Below are positions 11,226 through 22,853 of a stretch of 64,000 bases of DNA, in pieces (within the stretch, counting starts at the first letter, position 1; each line of letters starts with the position of its first letter). Location: assembly GCA_019022495.1 (NCBI GenBank), contig JAFEKR010000001.1, positions 4,650,001-4,714,000 on the forward strand, given 5' to 3'. This DNA comes from Epichloe hybrida. Taxonomy: Eukaryota > Ascomycota > Sordariomycetes > Hypocreales > Clavicipitaceae. The translations under genes were made by a program, and so were the position numbers. Under the pieces are notes generated by a model that saw only the letters and a program-made list of their open reading frames with translations, was not told the origin of the DNA and searched no databases.

Positions 11226-14200
11226 GTTATAAGCCTAGGTGGTTTCTATTACTAAATTTTATTATTATCTTTAAGGTTATTAAGCTCTGTTAGATTAATT
11301 AAATTAACGCTTACCAATATTATAAGATAAACGCCCTTATTATATTAATTAATAGTTAATTAACACATCCTACGCTTCCCTTATATAGTGTGTTTCCCTT
11401 TAATATATCTAAAGAAACTCTAAATATAGTGTTATTATTAGAGAAGGACTAGATTAAGTGGTTTATATAGATTAAGAATTACGCGGAATCCTATAGGGTC
11501 TAGGAGTATATTAACCTAAATAAGGTTAAATCACTTAAAGAACCTATAATACCTATGTACCTATAGAGGGGTTAGAGACTAGAGATTATAGAGAATAACC
11601 CTAATGCTCTTAAGGACTAGAAGCTAGTATATAAAGACACAAAGGATTACTTTAATTTTAAATATAAGAAGCTTTAATTTAAGCTTATAAAGTATTATAA
11701 TCTAGCTAAACAGATACTAAAGATTAGGGAATATATTTATAAGACCCTTTTAAAGAATATTTAAGATTCCCTTAACTTTAATACTAAGGTTAAGGAGAAG
11801 GAGTCTATTTAATATTATATCCAAAGGATACTCTTACTTCTTTATAAGTAGTATAAGCTAAATATAAAGAAAATACTAATCCTTATAGAGAACTATTTAA
11901 ATAATTATTTATAAGCTAAAGGTACCTATAATTAGTATAAGTAAGCTATAATAATTAAAGTACTTTAGAGAAATTATCTAGACCTAGGGACCTAATAGAC
12001 TAAAGAGATAATACTATATAAGTTTATTACGCCTTTTTAAAGTAAATATAAGTTATTTTAGAAGAAGTAGAATAACCTGCTTAATAAAGGGATAAAAACA
12101 AGCTTAATTAAAGCTATTACTAAGTTTAAAAGGGACTATAAGGCCCTATTAAAGGAACCAAAGACTACTAATACTCTTATAAGCAATAGATTAAATGATT
12201 TAATAAAGCTAGAGAAGCCTAAGTGCCCTAGATATACGAATTATAATATAAAGGATACCTTGAAGTAGTGGGAATCCTGTAATTTATTTAAGGCTCTTTA
12301 TAAGCTAGAAGCTACTTTAAAGAACTAGGAAGTTAGGAAAAACTCTAAAAAGAATATTAAGAAGTATCTTAAGGCTAACTTATAGGAGAAATTAAAGGCT
12401 ATAAATTAGAAGCTAGAGAAGAAGGGTAATAAGATTATTATACTTTTATAAAACCCTATAAATAACTTAGTAGCTATTACTCTAGGCGAAAAGTTAGCTA
12501 ATATATTATTATTTATATGCTTTAAGCGCGTGGAATTATTAAAGGAAAGCACGAATTCATTAAACACTAGGAATAACTTAGAATTAAGAAGGAATATAGT
12601 CCTCTATAACTCTAGAGTAAATATTTATATCTTTAATAACATCTGATAGTTTAAACAATCTGAATTCAATAAGAATGTAGTAACAGAGGTTAAGGCTAGT
12701 GGCATAATCTATGTGGCTTTAGGTTAAGGGCCTGTAAGCATATCTATTATAGATTCTATATTATAAAGAGTGAGAACTATTATATTAGAGATAGCTCTGT
12801 TTATTCCTAAATTCCACGTTAATTTAGTATTAGTAATAATTATAATAAAGGTAGGTATCTTCTGGAATTAAAAGAAGGGATTTCTTTACAAAGGAAATCA
12901 GCCTATAGCTAGGGTATATAATATTAATAAGCTTTATATGCTTTTAAGGCTATTAGAAGACCTAAAAGAGGCTAATGCTATATTAAGCAAAGCTCCTAGG
13001 CTACCTACGAGAGGAGATGCAGATCTCTAGCATTATAAAAGTAGTTATCTAGGTAAAAGGGCTTTTGTAGAGCTTATAAATATAACTTTAGGCGTTAAAT
13101 TAATAGGACCTAAGCTTATAGAGTATGAGATCTGTGCTATAGGTAAAGCTAAGTGCTAGAGATCGTAGGTTATACCTAAAGGACTTCCTTAAGGACTAGG
13201 TTATAGGCTTTTAGTTAATCTAGAGTACTATAACTCTCCTTATTAGAATAGCAATAGGTATTAGTGTGTTTTTATATGCCTTATAACCTTAATGTAATTC
13301 TTCTACTTATTTAAATTAAAGAATAGGATTTATAATAGCTTCTATATAATAGTAGCGTTTCTAAGTACTTAATTTAGGGTTTAGCTACGATTTTTATATA
13401 GTAATATTAAAAAGGCCCTTTTTACGGAGAATATAAAGGACGAGATGGCCCTTGCGGGCATTGTAGTCTATAATTCAGCCTCTTAACACCTAGTTAGAAT
13501 AGTAAGGTAAAGAGATCTAGGGGCATGGTTAAGTAAAAGGCCTATATGTTAAGTCTAGAGGCTAGATTCCTATCAGAACTTAATAATAAGATATTTAACA
13601 CGGCGGTTTATCTATTAAATTAAACGCCTTTTAAGCATTATAGGAAATGGATTATACTATACGAACTTTAGTGGAATTAGGCTAGGAAAACTGTCCTTAC
13701 CTATTCGTAGATATTAGAGACCTAAAAGCCCTTAATTTTATACCTCTAAGCTTACGGATATAAAGCGTTTCCTATAATAATAAAAGCCTTAGAGTATATT
13801 AAATTAAATAACTTAATCCCTTAGTTAGAGTAAAAAGCTTATATTAGATACCTTATAGGTTATAAGGGTAAATCTTAGTATATTATCTAGATTCTAACCC
13901 TTCGTAATTATAAGGTTATTATGTTAGCGTGTGTATAGTTTAATAAGGCTTTATTCTTTAAACTAGAAGAAAAGATTAAATTAGCCTAGAAAGAGAAGAT
14001 ATTAATAATTACATTACTTAAAGAGCTTAAAGCTAAAGACCTTAATAAAGAAATTAGTTAAGACCTTATAGGAATAGACCTAGAAGAGAAGAATTATGAC
14101 TTTTAGCCCTTAGTTATAGAGCAAGAAAATAATTAGTTTAAAGCAAAAACACTACCTTATATATTAGGGTAAGAAAGCGGCTATATTAGTGCTTTTCTAA

Positions 14201-16191
14201 CCCCTCCTAACTCTTCTTATAAGGCACTAGTTACTATAGAGAACATAGAGCTTTAGGTATAAGGTAATAATACACTGTTTTATAAGATTAATGAATTTAT
14301 AAGTAATATAATAGCTAAATACGCGAAGACTACCGTAGAGACTAGTAAAATTACTACTAAGAGCGGTAAGACTATAGAGAATCATAGTCCCTATAATAAT
14401 AGCATTAATCTAAATAACATTATAACTAGAAAATGTTAACAAAAGGATTTAAGGAAAGCTAGGTAAGTATAGTTTTCTTTTACTTTCTCTATAGCGCTCT
14501 AAGGAACTTAGTATAATTTACAGATTAAAGATATACCTTTAGAACTTACTTATTATTACTAGGTAATAGTATTACTATATTATAACTACTAGAAGGAAGT
14601 GATTATAAAGGAGCTTTTAAAGCTTCTATCCTTAAACTACTAGGAGGATATACCTAAGGAACTAATTAATCCTAATAAGCATAAGGAGATTATTAACCTT
14701 AGCTAGGTTTTTAAATATAAAACTAATAAAAAAGGCATAGTTATAGAGTTTAAGGCTTAAATAGTAGTATAAGGTAATTAATAACCAAAGGATAACCTTA
14801 ATAACTACGCCGTAATACTTACCTCTTAATCTCTATAAATACTACTTACGGTTTGCTATGCTAATGATCTTAATACTTAATAATATAATATTTAAAATAC
14901 CTTCCTACACATAGAACTTAAAGAACCTATCTTTTACAAGCCCCTAGAGGGTATAAACACAAAAGATTATCTCTAGAAGATAATCAGAGCTTTATATAGG
15001 CTATAGGAAACTCCCTAATATTAGTTTCTTTATTTAATAAGATTTCTTTTAGAGCTTAGCTTTATCTAAGGGAAAGAGAACCTATATATCTTTATAAAGG
15101 ATGATTTTATCCTGTTTTTCTACGTAAATAACATTATAGTGCTATACCCTAATGGATCTAAAGTAGAATTTAAAGAATTACATAAGTAATTAATAAATAG
15201 CCTAGACATTAAGGACTAAGGTGAATTAAAATGGTTCCTAGGTATTAAAATTATTAGAAATCGCGAAACCAAAGAGATATAGTTATTATAGGAATTATAT
15301 ATTTAAAAGATTGCTTAGAAGTTTATTCCTAATATTGTTAACAATAAGTTAAAAAGCTTAATTATAGCTCCTCTCCTAATAGCCATAATCTACCTAAATA
15401 ACAACAAAGCTTTAGACAAAGAAATCAGCTACTATAAAGTAATTATAGGCTCTTTAGTGTACCTTTGTATTATTAGAAAACCTAATATGGTATTTATAGC
15501 TTTAAAGCTAGCCTCTTTTATAATAAATCTATTAGCAAAGCACATTAAGCTAGCATAGGGTGCTCTATTATACGCTTAGAACATAAAGAAGTTCTATTTG
15601 TAATATTTAGGTGTAGATAGCTTTAATACGTTGTTTTCTAGTATAGATGCTTTACTTAGTAATAATCCTAAGACTTAGAAGTTAACGTAAGGCTATATCT
15701 TTATTATGTATAGCGCTATAATTAATTAGAAGTCTAGAAGGTAATATCGCGTAATAACTTTAAGTATAGAAGCAGAGCTCTTTACCCTAAATTATAGTGT
15801 AAAAGAGCGTATTTCTCTTAGTAGGCTGCTTCGTAATATTAACATACACATTCCGCCGCTCTTAATTATCTAGTGTAATAACAAGTAAATAATCTAAATC
15901 ACTAAATATATAGAAAGAAGGCTTTAAACTAGCCTTAAGCACCTTAATATAAATTAAATATAGATTTGAGAATAGTGTACAATAGGTAATATTAAGGTAA
16001 ATTAGATAAAGACCTCTAAGATGCTTGCAAATAGCTTTATAAAGCCTCTATTAGGTTAAATACACAGGGACTTTTACTATAGAATTAGTATAAGGGAGAT
16101 TCCCGCCTAATCACAATACTAGAGATTATTTATAATCTCTTTTTATACCTTAGATTATTAGCTTTAATAGTTATCTTAGCTATAGGGGGTA

Positions 16192-16411
16192 TATTAGGAA
16201 GAGCTCCCTAAAGCATTAGATATATAGGCAAGAGGCGCGTATTAACTAGGATAAGATATTAGTGGAGACGAATATATTAGAAGTACCTCCGTAGACTAGT
16301 TATTACCATAGCGCACTATGTACCCTTCAGGTACAAAAGTCGGCTGCCGTCTGCACCTCTGATTGATCGAATAGAACACTTTTCATCATCTATCTACACC
16401 CCTACCTGACA
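16192..16411 (+). repeat. 3' LTR of Copia element 1
   Basis: 220 bp, starting TATTAGG (mutated TGTCAGG) and ending CCTGACA. The inner ~90 bp carry transition changes against the 5' LTR; the outer ~130 bp are nearly identical to it. Confidence 0.92.
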
Positions 16412-16416
16412 ACTAG

Positions 16417-16816
16417 GCATAAGGCCATGTGCATGAATCCGGCGGCATTGCACAATAATTCAGCCGGCGGCAATACGGATCACAAGTAGTATCAGCCTTC
16501 ACATCCACGTGGCTGATTGAGCCTATTTATCCACTGACTGGGATGCGCATCCTGGTAGTATGTACATGTAATTGGCATGGTCCGTCCGTTATCGGACAGG
16601 ATTTCTTGATTCCCCCACTCACCCCGCCTAATGCATAAAATATAATTAATCCGTAGTCAACTTCGGCGTCAACCTCCGACTCCGACATCGCCGCAAGGCG
16701 TACAAGCTCCAATGCTATGAAACCACCAACAAAGTCTACCGCACCTCGGTATATTAATCGTCCCCCCTTCACCACCAGTCATCTCCACGCACGAGAGAAA
16801 AAAAAGAAAAGTGAAC
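16417..16816 (+). promoter_or_regulatory. Intergenic/promoter region of the aldolase gene
   Basis: Normal-GC host sequence resuming directly after the Copia target duplication, so the element inserted about 400 bp upstream of the aldolase start and may have displaced distal promoter elements. A purine-rich AAAAAAGAAAAG leader precedes AACATGG. No other feature was seen. Confidence 0.4.
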
Positions 16817-17827
16817 ATGGCCACCGCCCCAAACGGCGCAGGCACAGCCCGCGCTCCTCACGTTCCGCCCGCCGGCGTGTGGTGTCCCGCCGTGACCTGC
16901 TTCACCCAGGACGACGAGCTCGATCTCGCGGCGCAGTCGCTGTACTTTTCGCATCTCGCCAAGTCGGGCCTCACGGGGCTGGTGGTCATGGGCACCAACT
17001 CGGAAGCCATGCTGCTCACGCGGGCAGAGCGATCGCAGCTCGTGTCGGCGGCCCGGGCGGCCGCCGGACCGGGCTTCCCCATCATGGCCGGGGTCGGCGC
17101 CCACTCCACCAGGCAGACGCTCGAGCTGGCAGAGGACGCGGCCGCGGCGGGAGCAGACTACCTCCTCGTCCTGCCCCCGGCCTACTTCGGGAGGGCCACG
17201 ACCATGGCCACCGTCAGGCGCTTCTTCGCCGAGGTCTCGGCCAGGGCCGCGCTGCCCGTCGTCATCTACAACTTCCCGGGCGTCTGCAACGGCGTGGACA
17301 TTGACTCGGACACCATCACGGCCATGGTGCAGGACAGCAGGCGGTCGAGCGCGAGCGGCGTCTCCAACATTGTCGGCGTCAAGCTGACGTGCGGCTCCGT
17401 CGGCAAAATCACGCGTCTCGCGGCGCAGCATCGACCGGGGGACTTTGCCACGTTTGGCGGCCAGTCTGATTTCCTCGTCGGCGGGCTCGCGGCAGGGAGC
17501 GCGGGGTGCATTGCCGCCTTTGCCAACGTCTTTCCGAGATTGACGGCCGAGATTTACAGACTCTGGGTGGCGGGCCGGCTGGACGAGGTGATGCGCCTGC
17601 AGAGGGTGGCGGCGCTGGCCGAGAGCCCGTGCAAGAGCGGGATAGCGTCGACGAAATACGCTGCTGCGTATTATTCCGCCAAGCCTGCGGGCATCGAGGA
17701 CCCTGAGCCCAGGTTCCGGCCGAGACATCCGTATGAGGAGCCTGGCGAGGCGGCCAAAAAGGCTGTCCGAGACGTCATGGCCGAGGCAAGTGTGATTGAG
17801 CAGGAGCTACAGCGGGCTTCGGCTTGA
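16817..17827 (+). CDS. DHDPS/NAL-family class I aldolase (L-threo-3-deoxy-hexulosonate aldolase-like)
   Basis: An intronless gene of 336 residues. ATG at 16,817 in the good context AACATGG is preferred over an in-frame GTG two codons upstream. Fold signatures of the dihydrodipicolinate synthase/N-acetylneuraminate lyase family are present: GTNSEA (GTxxE loop), VVIYNFPG with the catalytic Tyr, and NIVGVKLTCGS with the Schiff-base Lys, then GGQSDFLVGGLAAGSAGC. The closest family I can recall is the fungal L-threo-3-deoxy-hexulosonate aldolase of D-galacturonate breakdown (LGA1/GaaC), which yields pyruvate and L-glyceraldehyde; 4-hydroxy-2-oxoglutarate aldolase is an alternative. It is probably cytosolic: no signal peptide or membrane span is seen. 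The A18 tract at about 17,865-17,884 lies in the 3' region. Confidence 0.85.
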   Translation: MATAPNGAGTARAPHVPPAGVWCPAVTCFTQDDELDLAAQSLYFSHLAKSGLTGLVVMGTNSEAMLLTRAERSQLVSAARAAAGPGFPIMAGVGAHSTRQTLELAEDAAAAGADYLLVLPPAYFGRATTMATVRRFFAEVSARAALPVVIYNFPGVCNGVDIDSDTITAMVQDSRRSSASGVSNIVGVKLTCGSVGKITRLAAQHRPGDFATFGGQSDFLVGGLAAGSAGCIAAFANVFPRLTAEIYRLWVAGRLDEVMRLQRVAALAESPCKSGIASTKYAAAYYSAKPAGIEDPEPRFRPRHPYEEPGEAAKKAVRDVMAEASVIEQELQRASA

Positions 17828-18037
17828 TTTGCCTGAATATGCCCTGATTTGCCTTGGTTTTGGGGAAAAAAAAAAAAAAAAAAAGGTGCGTAAATAGTGG
17901 GCTAGATATGCTAAAGTAAAAGAGACTTGCAAGCAAGGATGCTGTAGCATCTTGATGATCCAAGTAACGACACCCCAGTAGTCCTCCCAATCTGAACGAC
18001 GCCGCACAACAAAATGAAAGTGAGCGGCCATCGGGGA

Positions 18038-19718
18038 CTACACGGCAGCCTTTTCAGGGTGACCAGCAGGAAGAACATGCTCGACAGTCTCGTCAGTGCC
18101 TTGGAGATCTTGTTCAACCTCGACGTGATCCCGAATCTTGAAGAAGATGGCAGGCAGGGCGACCACGAGAGAAGCACCGAGCAAGGCCCAATTGCTGATG
18201 AACTCGCTCATGAAGGAAATCTTCCGCCCATCCAGGCTGGCCATGACGGCGGCACCGATGGATTGTATACCTTTGTAGAAACCGACATAGTTGGCCAACC
18301 ATCGGCCAGAGTTGGACAGAGCGCCCATGTACCAGTAGATGCACGCCTGCCAGACGGCGTCGTAGAAGCCGTAGAAGATGTAGAGGAACATGGGGCCGGC
18401 ATATCCGGGGGTGGTCCAATCGGTCGATTTGTAGTCGGGATTCAGCGCCACGTTGACCGACTCACGGGTATAGCCCTTCTGGTAGGCATAGCCCCCGCCC
18501 CAGATGGCGAAAGTGAAGGCAACGAGTACCACCCAGGTCACTTTGGCTCGGACAGATCGGCGAACGCCCTGCATGTCAACCATGACGCCCGTGATCCATG
18601 CGGCCATGATCTGGGCGAGGTAGTAGAGGAGACTGTTCAAGGCTTTGGTTCTCGTGGTAAACCTCGCGCTATTCACGGCGTTCTGCTGGTACACGTAGAA
18701 CCAATTCGACGAAAAGAACATTGGGAAGAGGAGGATGATGAAGGGCTCGAATCGCAGGGTTTCCCACAGACCGAGGAGCTCGCTTTGCCAGCTAGGATTC
18801 TTCTTGAGGATAACACGACTACCGTCTTTTCGAACAATGTCGCCGGCGTTGCAAAGAAACAGCGCCAAGACGGCACCGCAGAACATGAGAACGATGAAGC
18901 CGATGTAGGTGCCGTCAGAGACGGTGGCGTTGGTTTCGACGTGGATGTTCTCGCCGAGGGGAATCTAATTACACAGCTGCTCAGCTCACATCGAGTTGCG
19001 GGGACCCCCCTCTCCCCCGGTCGAGTCGAGGGAAAACGAGTTTCTCACCAAGCTACCAATGACGGCCCCCATGTTGAAGATGCCCCAGAACCAGGCAAAG
19101 TAGTGACCCTTTTCGTGTTCAGGGGGATACGAGATCATGATGGTACCCTGCGCGGTCCAGAGCAAGGCGGCGCAAAGACCGAGCCAGACACCGGCAATAA
19201 TATTGAAAGCGGGGACATTGGCATGAACCGAGGCAAGTAAGCTGGCGGCGTAGATGCAATAGCCTATTCCTCCGAAAGCGAGGGTATACTTGACACCGAG
19301 CTTATTGATGAAAGTACCGCCGAAGAAGCCGAAGACGGCAAAAGTACTATAAAGAGCCGTGTTCTGTTCGTGAGGGGGGGGGAAAGGAAGTTAGCAGTGA
19401 GCACGGCAAGAGGAGAGACGGGATGGTCGGAGAGAGCCAAAGGGTCTGGCTTGTCGAGAAGTCAAGACTTGCCATGTTGTCGGCCAGGGTAGCGTCTGTT
19501 TTGCCACCTCCCCCCAGACCACCGAGAGCGTTGAACATGCCCGGGCACAAGAAGCACACAAACGACACCATGATGAGCTGGGTAGGAGGGGAGGCGTACC
19601 AGGGAATGCGAATGCCAAAGAGTCTGCGCTCCCTGTACTTCCATCCAGCAGGTGCTGCAGGAACATGGGCGTCGGCATTGTCTTTGTCGACTGCGACTGG
19701 CTTCTTCTCTGTAGACAT
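18038..19718 (-). CDS. UNC93/DUF895-like MFS membrane protein
   Basis: Three exons on the minus strand, 19,718-19,473, 19,363-19,049 and 18,964-18,038, all phase 0, give 495 residues. The first intron (109 nt) begins GCAAGT and ends CAG: a GC-AG intron, since the nearby GT would shift the frame, while the GC site restores the family sequence ADNM-NTALYSTFAVFGFFGG. The second intron is 84 nt with GTGAGA/TAG. About 11-12 hydrophobic segments are present, with PWYASPPTQLIMVSFVCFLCPGMFNALGGLGGGG at the first span (two halves of a known fungal signature) and SYPPEHEKGHYFAWFWGIFN in the middle. Family members are transporter-like membrane proteins of unknown substrate. It is convergent with the aldolase, with 210 bp between the ends. 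Confidence 0.88.
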
Positions 19719-20436
19719 TGTGGTCAGGGAATCAGGGAATCAGGGAGTCAGGGGGTCAGGGGTGTTTGGCTCGAGCCGTGCTGTCGTCGAGAAGAGTAGC
19801 GCAAAGACTTGAAAGTCGCCGCAGATTGGAATGGGGAAGTACAGGTACTGTAGGATGGCTGCCATTGTCGATCGATTCGAGATGGCGAGATGCCATCTGG
19901 CACGTGAGCTGACAAGCTGATGTCCTTGATAACGTTGCCCCCAGCCATGGGCCCATGTTACGGACTCGTCAGCGACAAACGAAAACTGAGGGGCCAGCCA
20001 TCGGCCGAGGCGGTGGGGCGGCGGTGGGATACAGGCAGTCTATTGGCTCCTCCGCGCCCCACCTGCCACCCCCCTGGTTGCATCGCGTTAGTCAGCCACT
20101 CAAACGTAAGCGGACAAGTAATAATCCGTACAATCGATTGTCTTGACTGTGTACGGATTACATAGATTGTATTGATTGTGCTTCTCTCGGACGACTCGGG
20201 CGACTCGGGCGTCTCGGGTGTAACCTGGAATGCATCCGACCATGCACATCTCAAGGGCATCAGTCCATCCCATGTCAACTTGCAGCATTCCCGTGGCGAC
20301 GCATGGATAGCGGATCTGCGTGGTTCGCCCGGAGCTCCGGTCAAAATGAATCCACGTGAGAATCTTTGCGGCTATAAAGATGAAGCAAGCATCAGGCGTG
20401 GCGACCGGGCTGTGAACGTCAACAGCAACATCAGAA
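19719..20436. promoter_or_regulatory. Divergent intergenic region (UNC93-like / GMC oxidoreductase)
   Basis: About 720 bp between divergent start codons. Immediately upstream of the UNC93-like ATG is a 10-bp minisatellite (unit GGAATCAGGG and variants, about five copies, 19,729-19,768). A stem of TAATCCGTAC/GTACGGATTA lies at 20,122-20,131 and 20,151-20,160. A short GACTCGGGC repeat occurs at about 20,187-20,217. No gene is supported. Confidence 0.5.
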
Positions 20437-22430
20437 ATGGGCAGACGTCAAGCCAATCCATTGCACAACCCGCGGCATTATGCGACGGCGCAGCCGCGAT
20501 CGGGACCGCCCGTGAGCGCCGCCGCCGCAGAACGAGCTCTCCCGAGCTATGACTACGGTGAGTGGTAGACAAAGCACTTCTACTCCTGACTGATCCCCGG
20601 CTTATTCCTGCGACGTCACACAAGTCATCATCGGTGCTGGTGCGGCCGGGTCCGTTCTCGCGAATCGGCTGTCCGAAGATGAGGACGTGTCTGTCCTCGT
20701 GCTCGAGGCCGGAGGCGACAACACCAAGGTGCTCGAGACCAAGGTCCCCCTCATGTTCGCCGAGCTCTTCCACAGCGAGCACGACTGGGACTACTTCACG
20801 ATGGAGCAGGGCGCCGTGGCGTCACGGCGGCTGTACTGGCCACGCGGGCGCATCCTCGGCGGAAGCTCGTCCATGAACGCCATGATGTATCATCATGGCT
20901 CGGCTTCCGACTTTGACGAGTGGGTTTCGGAGCACGGGTGCAAGGGCTGGGGCTACGCCGACCTCGCGCCGCATCTCCGGGCCATGGAAAAGCACACGCC
21001 CACCGCGGCAGGCCGGGGAAGTGATGGATCGTGGCACACGGGCTATAATGGCTGGCTGTCCCGGATGGTCGAGGACGGCTTCCTCCCGGCCTGCGGCGAC
21101 GTTGGCATCCCCCCCAACAGCGACATCAACACACGAAGCGGCTCGCTCGGCGCGGCACGCTTCCAGACCTTCATCGACACCAAGGGACAGCGGTCATCCC
21201 TCGCGACCGCCTTCCTGCCGCCCGAGGTGCTGCGACGGCCCAACCTGTACGTGGCCTGCGGCGCACAAGTGACCAGAATCCTGTTCGATCGACTGGCGAG
21301 CAAGCCCGCCGCCATCGGAGTCGAGTTCCAGGCCTCGCGGCACGGCGAGCGCTTCCAGGTGCACGCCAGGAGGGAAGTCATCCTCTCCGCCGGCACCGTC
21401 AACACGCCCCAGACTCTCATGCTGAGCGGCATCGGGCCGGAAGAGCAGCTGAAACAACACGGCATCGGCCTCGTGCATGCCAATCCTCATGTCGGCGAGC
21501 ACCTGAAGGACCATCTGTGCAGCGGCGCGATTCCGTGCAAGGCGAAGCCCGGCTCAACTCTCGACTACCTCTCCAGCGATGTGAGGGCCATTCCCGCACT
21601 GGCGCGATGGCTCCTGTTCGGAACCGGCCCCTTGACCAGCAACGCCGCCGAGGCTGCGGCCTTTGTGAGAGTGTCGGAGCACGAGTTTCCCGGCTCCGGG
21701 GGCATCCCCAAGGATTACACGTCCGGCAAAGATGCCCCTGACGTGGAGATCATCGGCGCACCCCTTGCCTTCATCCACCACGGCGAGGAGCGACCGCTCG
21801 ACGGTGCCAGCATCTTTAGTCTGGCACCAGTTGGCCTTCGACCGCAAAGCAGCGGGACAATTACTCTCAAGAGCTCCGACGCATTCGAACACCGTGAGTT
21901 GAGAAAAAAAAAAACAAAAAAAAGATGCCCACGTCTCCATGCCAATGAAAAAAAAAAAAAAAATTGCTGACACACCGCGTCCTGTAGCCAACATTGACCC
22001 CAGGTACCTCACAGACGAGGAGGACAACGACAAAAAGGTGCTGATGGCGGGAATGCGCCTCGGTCTCAGAATCATGCGGAGCCCAGCCTTCCAGAAGTAT
22101 CTGGATCCCGTCCCCGCAAACGATGACCCTTCGTCGTACTGGTGGCCCTATTCCTGCAGCGACATTGACGCAGTCACCGACGAGCAGCTGAGGCGGTTCA
22201 TCCTCGAGAGGGCCTTTACCTTGTACCACCCGGTTGGGACGGCTCGGATGGGCCCATCGCCGTCCAGCAGCGTCGTTGATCTCGAGTGTCGCGTGCACGG
22301 GGTGCATGGTCTCCGGGTCGTGGATGCGAGCATCTTCCCGGAGCAGATCAGCGGGCACCCGACTGCTCCTATTGCGGCGATTGCGCACCGGGCGAGTCAG
22401 CTAATAAGAAATGACCGCCTCGGCGCCTGA
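20437..22430 (+). CDS. GMC-family FAD-dependent oxidoreductase
   Basis: Three exons, 20,437-20,557, 20,625-21,893 and 21,988-22,430, encode 610 residues. I chose ATG 20,437 because it alone reads in frame through PSYDY across the first intron into VIIGAGAAGSVLANRLSE, the FAD-binding dinucleotide fold; a later ATG at 20,550 is out of frame. Further signatures: LEAGG, the GMC box WPRGRILGGSSSMNAM, the second GMC signature SAGTVNTPQTLMLSGIG, and the C-terminal catalytic pair in YHPVGTARMG and SGHPTAPI. Introns are 67 nt and 94 nt; the second carries two A-rich runs. Such enzymes oxidise alcohols (choline, aryl-alcohol, glucose-like) with O2 or quinones. There is no clear signal peptide but an Arg/Pro-rich N-terminal extension, so the location is uncertain. 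Confidence 0.88.
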
Positions 22431-22853
22431 CGCGGATGGAGATGAGTATTGAACAATATTTGAAAGGCTGGAGGACGGGAATCAGGGGGGAGGGGGGGGA
22501 GTTGATGCTCTTAATGTTGAGGATAATATGAGATGGGACGAGTTTGTATGATGCGGGGGGTCAATACGAGTTCATGAACGTCAATGAATGGCTCGATGCC
22601 GGCAGTTCCGATGGGTCCCCCCCTGTCAAGAGAATGGATCTGTCGTCGCCTAAATATCTCAGCATTCATTCGACTAGAAATTCATTCGACTAGGGGCAAT
22701 TTTGGGAATGAAAGCAGATTCGATTGGGTCTCTACCAACTACTACGTAGCACCCAAGGTTTTCACCAGAGAGTTATCCCCCCCCCCCCAAACAAAAGGGC
22801 ATCATGTCTTATTCCTGGCCCGAATCGCACCGCGCCACAGCACGAGAAACGCC
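22431..22853. other. Intergenic spacer, GMC gene to P450 pseudogene
   Basis: About 420 bp with G-runs (22,481-22,500, 22,553-22,560) and a C10 run near 22,780. The two flanking reading frames converge here. No gene or repeat was recognised. Confidence 0.45.

Larger units (their letters stand above)
11006..16411 (+). mobile_element. Full-length Ty1/Copia retrotransposon, RIP-inactivated
   Basis: A 5,406-bp element with 220-bp LTRs and a 5-bp target duplication ACTAG at 11,001-11,005 and 16,412-16,416. LTR ends are TGTCAGG...CCTGACA where unmutated. Plus-strand coding remnants occur in Copia order: gag-like (about 11,440-12,600), GAG-pre-integrase (about 13,020-13,170, with LGKRAFVELI and YEICAIGKAK), integrase, reverse transcriptase with a mutated YVDD box reading FYVNNIIVL near 15,117-15,145, then the GELKWFLGIKI segment, and RNase H (about 15,430-15,960). 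Very many TAA/TAG codons replace Trp and Gln codons, as expected from RIP. A polypurine AGGGGG tract precedes the 3' LTR. Confidence 0.92.

Noticed and set aside
16769..17728. 319-codon minus-strand open frame
   Set aside because: Mirror frame of the aldolase gene, which has catalytic Tyr and Lys motifs in the sense frame.
18014..19240. 408-codon plus-strand open frame
   Set aside because: It is antisense to the UNC93-like gene and runs through both the exons and an intron of it; no domain is recognisable.
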